Below are positions 47,237 through 49,791 of a DNA stretch of 49,791 nt, in pieces; within the stretch, counting starts at the first letter, position 1, and each line of letters starts with the position of its first letter. Below the pieces are notes generated by a model. It was not told where the DNA came from. It made no database searches and saw only the letters and a program-made list of their open reading frames with translations. This DNA comes from a virus. The stretch is from the IMG/VR virus record IMGVR_UViG_3300034073_003786, positions 1-49,791 of that record; one strand, given 5' to 3'. The position numbers and the translations under genes were made by a program.

Positions 47237-48001
47237 TCATATTTCAACGCCAGATTGAATTTTAGCAATAATATACTCTTTAACTAACCCAGACCTGCAT
47301 ATATCATCAATACCAAATTCAATAATATCAAAAGAAGGCATTGAACGAAGAATTTTCATAAAATCGATAATACCATTTCTTTCGTTAGTTTTTTGCAAAT
47401 CAGATTGAGTTGCATCACCACAAAACATAATTTTAGAATTTTCTCCTACTCTAGTAATAATAGAATCAAGTTCGTGCCCTGACATGTTCTGGAACTCATC
47501 TACAATAATAATAGCATTATCAAGTGTAGTACCACGAAGAAATGAAGTACTCCAAAACTTAATTGTTTCTTGACCCTTGAGATTGCCATAAAGCATCTCA
47601 AATTCAGCATCAGAAGGCATCTGAAACATATATTTCACCATATTCTTATAAGGAATCTGATAAATGTCAGATTTATCCTCATATGTTCCAGGAAGAAATC
47701 CAATCTCTCTGGTGGCTACAAGAGAACGAACAATGTAAACCTTCTCATAAGGAGTTCTTTCATTTAAAACTTCTTTAAGTGCATTGTAAAGTGTAATAAA
47801 AGTTTTACCAGTTCCAGCACACCCATATGCAACCAAGTGTTTTTGATTTGCATAAGAATCAAAAAGTTTTTTTTGATTCTCTGTAAGGGGTTCAATATCA
47901 ATTAAATAATCTGAACTTAATGGTTTCCTACGCTTCATTTGACGGGTTGTTAAACCAACGCCGATTGGTTGGTCAGTGTTGCTCCCTTTTCTTCTTGCCA
48001 T
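47237..48001 (-). CDS. phoH: PhoH-like P-loop ATPase, 254 aa
   Basis: Walker A VAYGCAGTGKTFITLYNAL (~56-74), Walker B ATLDNAIIIVDEFQNMSGHE (~165), sensor region KIMFCGDATQSDLQKTN, all in the PhoH-family order. Common in marine phages, often linked to phosphate stress though its biochemical role (RNA or nucleotide metabolism) is unproven. It precedes the nuclease gene with a short gap and a TATAAT. Confidence 0.92.
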   Translation of the reverse strand: MARRKGSNTDQPIGVGLTTRQMKRRKPLSSDYLIDIEPLTENQKKLFDSYANQKHLVAYGCAGTGKTFITLYNALKEVLNERTPYEKVYIVRSLVATREIGFLPGTYEDKSDIYQIPYKNMVKYMFQMPSDAEFEMLYGNLKGQETIKFWSTSFLRGTTLDNAIIIVDEFQNMSGHELDSIITRVGENSKIMFCGDATQSDLQKTNERNGIIDFMKILRSMPSFDIIEFGIDDICRSGLVKEYIIAKIQSGVEI

Positions 48002-48007
48002 ATTTGA

Positions 48008-48256
48008 TTAGATTTTTTTTACTTTTGATCCCGGTGCTTTTGATGCTTTATGAAGAATATCATTCCATCCAGGATTTCTTGAGACAAGTTTATCCTTCCA
48101 TTCACCAACCTCACCAGAAGATGGGCATGTGGATGGATCAGACCAATCACGTGTCCAGTCTGGATTATCATTTTTCCACTGATCCCAATCGTGGATGCTC
48201 ATTTCCACTTCTTTCTGTTCACCAGTTTTTGTATTCACTATTGGATACGTTGGCAT
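48008..48256 (-). CDS. FmdB-like/cyanophage-conserved small protein, 82 aa
   Basis: N-terminus MPTYPIVNTKTGEQKEVEMS is the start pattern of FmdB-type (MPTY...) small regulators in phages, followed by a Trp-rich tract (DWDQWKNDNPDWTRDW) and SRNPGWNDILHKASKAPGSK. The usual FmdB zinc Cys pairs are missing (one Cys only). It is likely a phage-specific relative and not a true FmdB. 33 nt after thyX, with TCTAAATA upstream. Confidence 0.65.
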   Translation of the reverse strand: MPTYPIVNTKTGEQKEVEMSIHDWDQWKNDNPDWTRDWSDPSTCPSSGEVGEWKDKLVSRNPGWNDILHKASKAPGSKVKKI

Positions 48257-48290
48257 TGTTATAAATTCAAGATATTGTTATTTAGATTCG

Positions 48291-48989
48291 TTAATCAATT
48301 CTGATCGAAGGTTGAAGTGCTTGAATTTCTTCACATTTGCAATCATCACTATAGCATTTCCATTCAAGTGCTTCTGCAACAATTGGAAATGTGCAAATAA
48401 AAATTCTTTTACACGCTTTTGCAATATCCATATGTTCTTTTTGAGTTCCGTTTTTTTCACGAAGATTGATATAATGAATCCAACTACGACAAGATCCCGT
48501 CATATAGATGCGTGTAGGCGTTGCCAGGGGCAATACAAACCTTGCACACTCTTTTGCTACCCCCGCTTCCAACATTCGCTTGTAGAGGTTGTTAGAGTGC
48601 TCAAAGAGTTCAGCAATCTCTGCCTGAAATTTGAGTTTTACATAGTCACCAAGATCATCCGTAGAGTTCTGACGGTTTTTGGTATCCTGTCGGCGCAGGT
48701 CGGGCACAGGAATGTGATCAGTAATCAGATTAGTATCTGCATATCGTTGCGAAAATTCCTGGAATGTGAAGCTTCTATGGCGAAGAATTTGCGCCGCGAT
48801 ACCACGATTGGTTTCAATCTCAAGAGTCATAAATGCTTGCTCAAACACACTCCAGTGATTGTGCTTGATACAATACGCAAGAAGTTTTGCGTAATTCTCA
48901 TTAGTCTGATTTTTTGGATTCGATACTCTCGCAACATATGCCATTGTTTTCTCGGCATCAGGAGTTACGCTAATTAGTTTTACACTCAT
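48291..48989 (-). CDS. thyX: FAD-dependent thymidylate synthase ThyX, 232 aa
   Basis: Makes dTMP from dUMP with methylene-THF and FAD, for phage DNA synthesis. The ThyX motif is clear: RHRSFTFQEFSQRYA (RHRx(7-8)S-x-R), with TLEIETNRGIAAQIL before it and RMLEAGVAKECARFVLPLAT, TRIYMTGSCRSWIHYINLRE after. Length matches the family (about 210-250). The ATG overlaps the upstream stop (ATGA). Confidence 0.95.
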   Translation of the reverse strand: MSVKLISVTPDAEKTMAYVARVSNPKNQTNENYAKLLAYCIKHNHWSVFEQAFMTLEIETNRGIAAQILRHRSFTFQEFSQRYADTNLITDHIPVPDLRRQDTKNRQNSTDDLGDYVKLKFQAEIAELFEHSNNLYKRMLEAGVAKECARFVLPLATPTRIYMTGSCRSWIHYINLREKNGTQKEHMDIAKACKRIFICTFPIVAEALEWKCYSDDCKCEEIQALQPSIRID

Positions 48990-49159
48990 TTCTTTCCAAA
49001 TCCTTTCGATGTTTGCTCTTCTAATTCTTTAATTTGTTCTTTCACAGCACGGAGTTGTGCTTTCATTTCTTGAATTTTGTCATCAGTATAAAGATGATCT
49101 TGTTTGATTAACCTTTCAAGAAGTTTTACAAGTTGCTTTGCTCTTGATGTTTCAGTCAT
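48986..49159 (-). CDS. Small coiled-coil protein, 57 aa
   Basis: ATG 49159 to TGA 48986, overlapping both neighbours (ATGA into thyX and 8 nt with the previous gene). Almost all helix: SRAKQLVKLLERLIKQDHLY, then KIQEMKAQLRAVKEQIKELE, with heptads. Function unknown. Confidence 0.65.
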   Translation of the reverse strand: MTETSRAKQLVKLLERLIKQDHLYTDDKIQEMKAQLRAVKEQIKELEEQTSKGFGKK

Positions 49160-49325
49160 CTAAATCAGAATCCTCAAATATTTCGTCGTAATCTAAGATT
49201 GGTCTTTTTCTCACATCTGGTTCTGTATATGAGTAGGCAGAAACATCAGAGTATACTTCTGCTTTCAGAGAATCAACCAACAGTTCAAGATTACGGACGA
49301 TAAGTTTTAGTTTTTCTTTGTCCAT
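49152..49325 (-). CDS. Hypothetical acidic protein, 57 aa
   Basis: ATG 49325 (MDKEKLKLIVRNLELLVDSL) is chosen over TTG 49343, because the latter lies in the spacer after the terminator. A helical N-terminus is followed by an acidic tail (DEIFEDSDLDD). It is first in the 49325-48291 group with thyX. Confidence 0.6.
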   Translation of the reverse strand: MDKEKLKLIVRNLELLVDSLKAEVYSDVSAYSYTEPDVRKRPILDYDEIFEDSDLDD

Positions 49326-49355
49326 AAGATACCATTCTCTCAACTCATTTTACAC

Positions 49356-49383
49356 AAAAAAAGAGGGGTAGTCAACCCCCCCT
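49356..49383 (-). terminator. Rho-independent terminator
   Basis: Minus strand: GGGGGGT, a short loop, ACCCC, followed by TCTTTTTTT. It overlaps the last codons of the gene at 49372. Confidence 0.8.
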
Positions 49384-49542
49384 GTTATAAATTGGTTCAA
49401 TAGATAGAATATCTTCAAACCATTCTCGTAAATGTATTCGGTAGCAAGACCAATACTTACATCCCCTATAAGTTAGAAGATAGCAAGCAGGTGGTCTGCT
49501 TTCCTTATCCATGTCATCATGATGATAGACATAGTGTTGCAT
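49372..49542 (-). CDS. Hypothetical His/Cys-containing protein, 56 aa
   Basis: ATG 49542 to TGA 49372. MQHYVYHHDDMDKESRPPAC then LLTYRGCKYWSCYRIHLREW: three Cys and several His. The gene ends in its own terminator. Unknown role. Confidence 0.55.
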   Translation of the reverse strand: MQHYVYHHDDMDKESRPPACYLLTYRGCKYWSCYRIHLREWFEDILSIEPIYNRGG

Positions 49543-49620
49543 TTACTTACTCAGTAAGATAACTTCAATATATATCAAAAAAATGAACGCTGTTGATGCA
49601 CCTGCAATAGCTGCAATCAT
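49543..49620 (-). CDS. Membrane micropeptide, 25 aa
   Basis: ATG 49620, AGGAAAG upstream, ends exactly before the next ATG. One hydrophobic helix (AAIAGASTAFIFLIYIEVIL). Small size makes it uncertain. Confidence 0.4.
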   Translation of the reverse strand: MIAAIAGASTAFIFLIYIEVILLSK

Positions 49621-49625
49621 GGCAA

Positions 49626-49724
49626 TCACTTTCCTGCTCCTGCATTTGCAAGTAATGCTTGGTGACGGCGTTGCTCTTTTTCAATTTGTTCTTTAATCAA
49701 TTGAAGAACATTGAGTTTCTTCAT
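49626..49724 (-). CDS. Small helical peptide, 32 aa
   Basis: ATG 49724 follows an excellent AAAGGAGGAAAAG ribosome site. Highly charged helix (QLIKEQIEKEQRRHQALLA). Likely real because of the strong site. Confidence 0.5.
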   Translation of the reverse strand: MKKLNVLQLIKEQIEKEQRRHQALLANAGAGK

Positions 49725-49791
49725 CACTTTTCCTCCTTTACAAACTTAACACCACGATAGGTTTCGTTGTATGCTTGAGGTTGTTGCTGTT
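49724..49791 (-). CDS. C-terminal end of a hypothetical protein (runs off right edge)
   Basis: Only 22 codons before the stop are seen (QQPQAYNETYRGVKFVKEEK). The motif ETYRGVKF resembles the YRGV segment of small cyanobacterial/phage DUF4278-type proteins, but the fragment is too short to tell. Its last codons carry the Shine-Dalgarno for the next gene and overlap its ATG (TGATG). Confidence 0.5.
   Translation of the reverse strand, partial: QQQPQAYNETYRGVKFVKEEK

Overview
The window is a piece of a large, AT-rich genome of a T4-like contractile-tailed phage that almost certainly infects cyanobacteria (cyanomyovirus / Kyanoviridae type). Evidence: T4-type replication and late-transcription genes (gp32, gp59, gp33), T4-type baseplate and head-completion genes (gp4, gp5, gp26, gp27-like, gp48, gp53, gp54-like), PhoH, a ThyX thymidylate synthase, a DUF1825 protein otherwise typical of cyanobacteria, and very large collagen-like and S74-chaperone tail fibres. 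No gene for photosynthesis lies in this window.

Layout. (1) 1-10,200, minus strand: about 38 small, tightly packed early/accessory genes, mostly unknown, linked by 4-nt ATGA overlaps. Recognisable members are a calcineurin-like phosphoesterase, a glutaredoxin, a PF13759-like 2OG-Fe(II) oxygenase, two or three membrane peptides, one exported protein and one CxC/C/C zinc-type miniprotein. Several operons are separated by a recurrent intergenic cassette. (2) 10,204-11,430: an SF2 DEAH helicase. (3) 11,515-31,274, minus: receptor-binding apparatus, with an 836-aa fibre, a glycine-rich adhesin-like protein, two giant beta-rich proteins of about 2,070 aa, a 697-aa collagen/S74 fibre and a small structural protein. 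It is interrupted at about 21,800-22,620 by an early-type island with a sigma70 promoter, an orphan Phd-like antitoxin and a tRNA remnant. (4) 31,276-40,924, minus: spike, hub and tape-measure block (beta-helix spike, gp5 OB, gp27-like, lytic hub protein, tape-measure candidate, T-like tail chaperone, gp26, gp54-like). (5) 40,965-43,540, plus: gp4, an unknown conserved protein, gp48, gp53. (6) 43,532-49,791, minus: Mom-like DNA-modification protein, gp32, DUF1825, gp59, gp33, PD-(D/E)XK nuclease, PhoH, FmdB-like protein, ThyX and small genes.

How it works together: section 6 handles ssDNA, helicase loading and late-gene activation; sections 3-5 are late structural genes with NATAAATA or CTAAATA motifs upstream; section 1 is early/middle takeover and metabolism.

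Most notable observation: a textbook -1 frameshift signal (T-TTT-TTC, 8-nt spacer, 8-bp stem) at the 3' end of gp26. It would fuse gp26 to an unlisted 58-aa gene just upstream of the tape-measure candidate, the same logic as lambda gpG/gpGT. Others are a tRNA-like element lacking its anticodon arm, a mom gene whose only Shine-Dalgarno-like sequence lies inside a terminator stem, and collagen repeats with regularly spaced phase-breaking interruptions.
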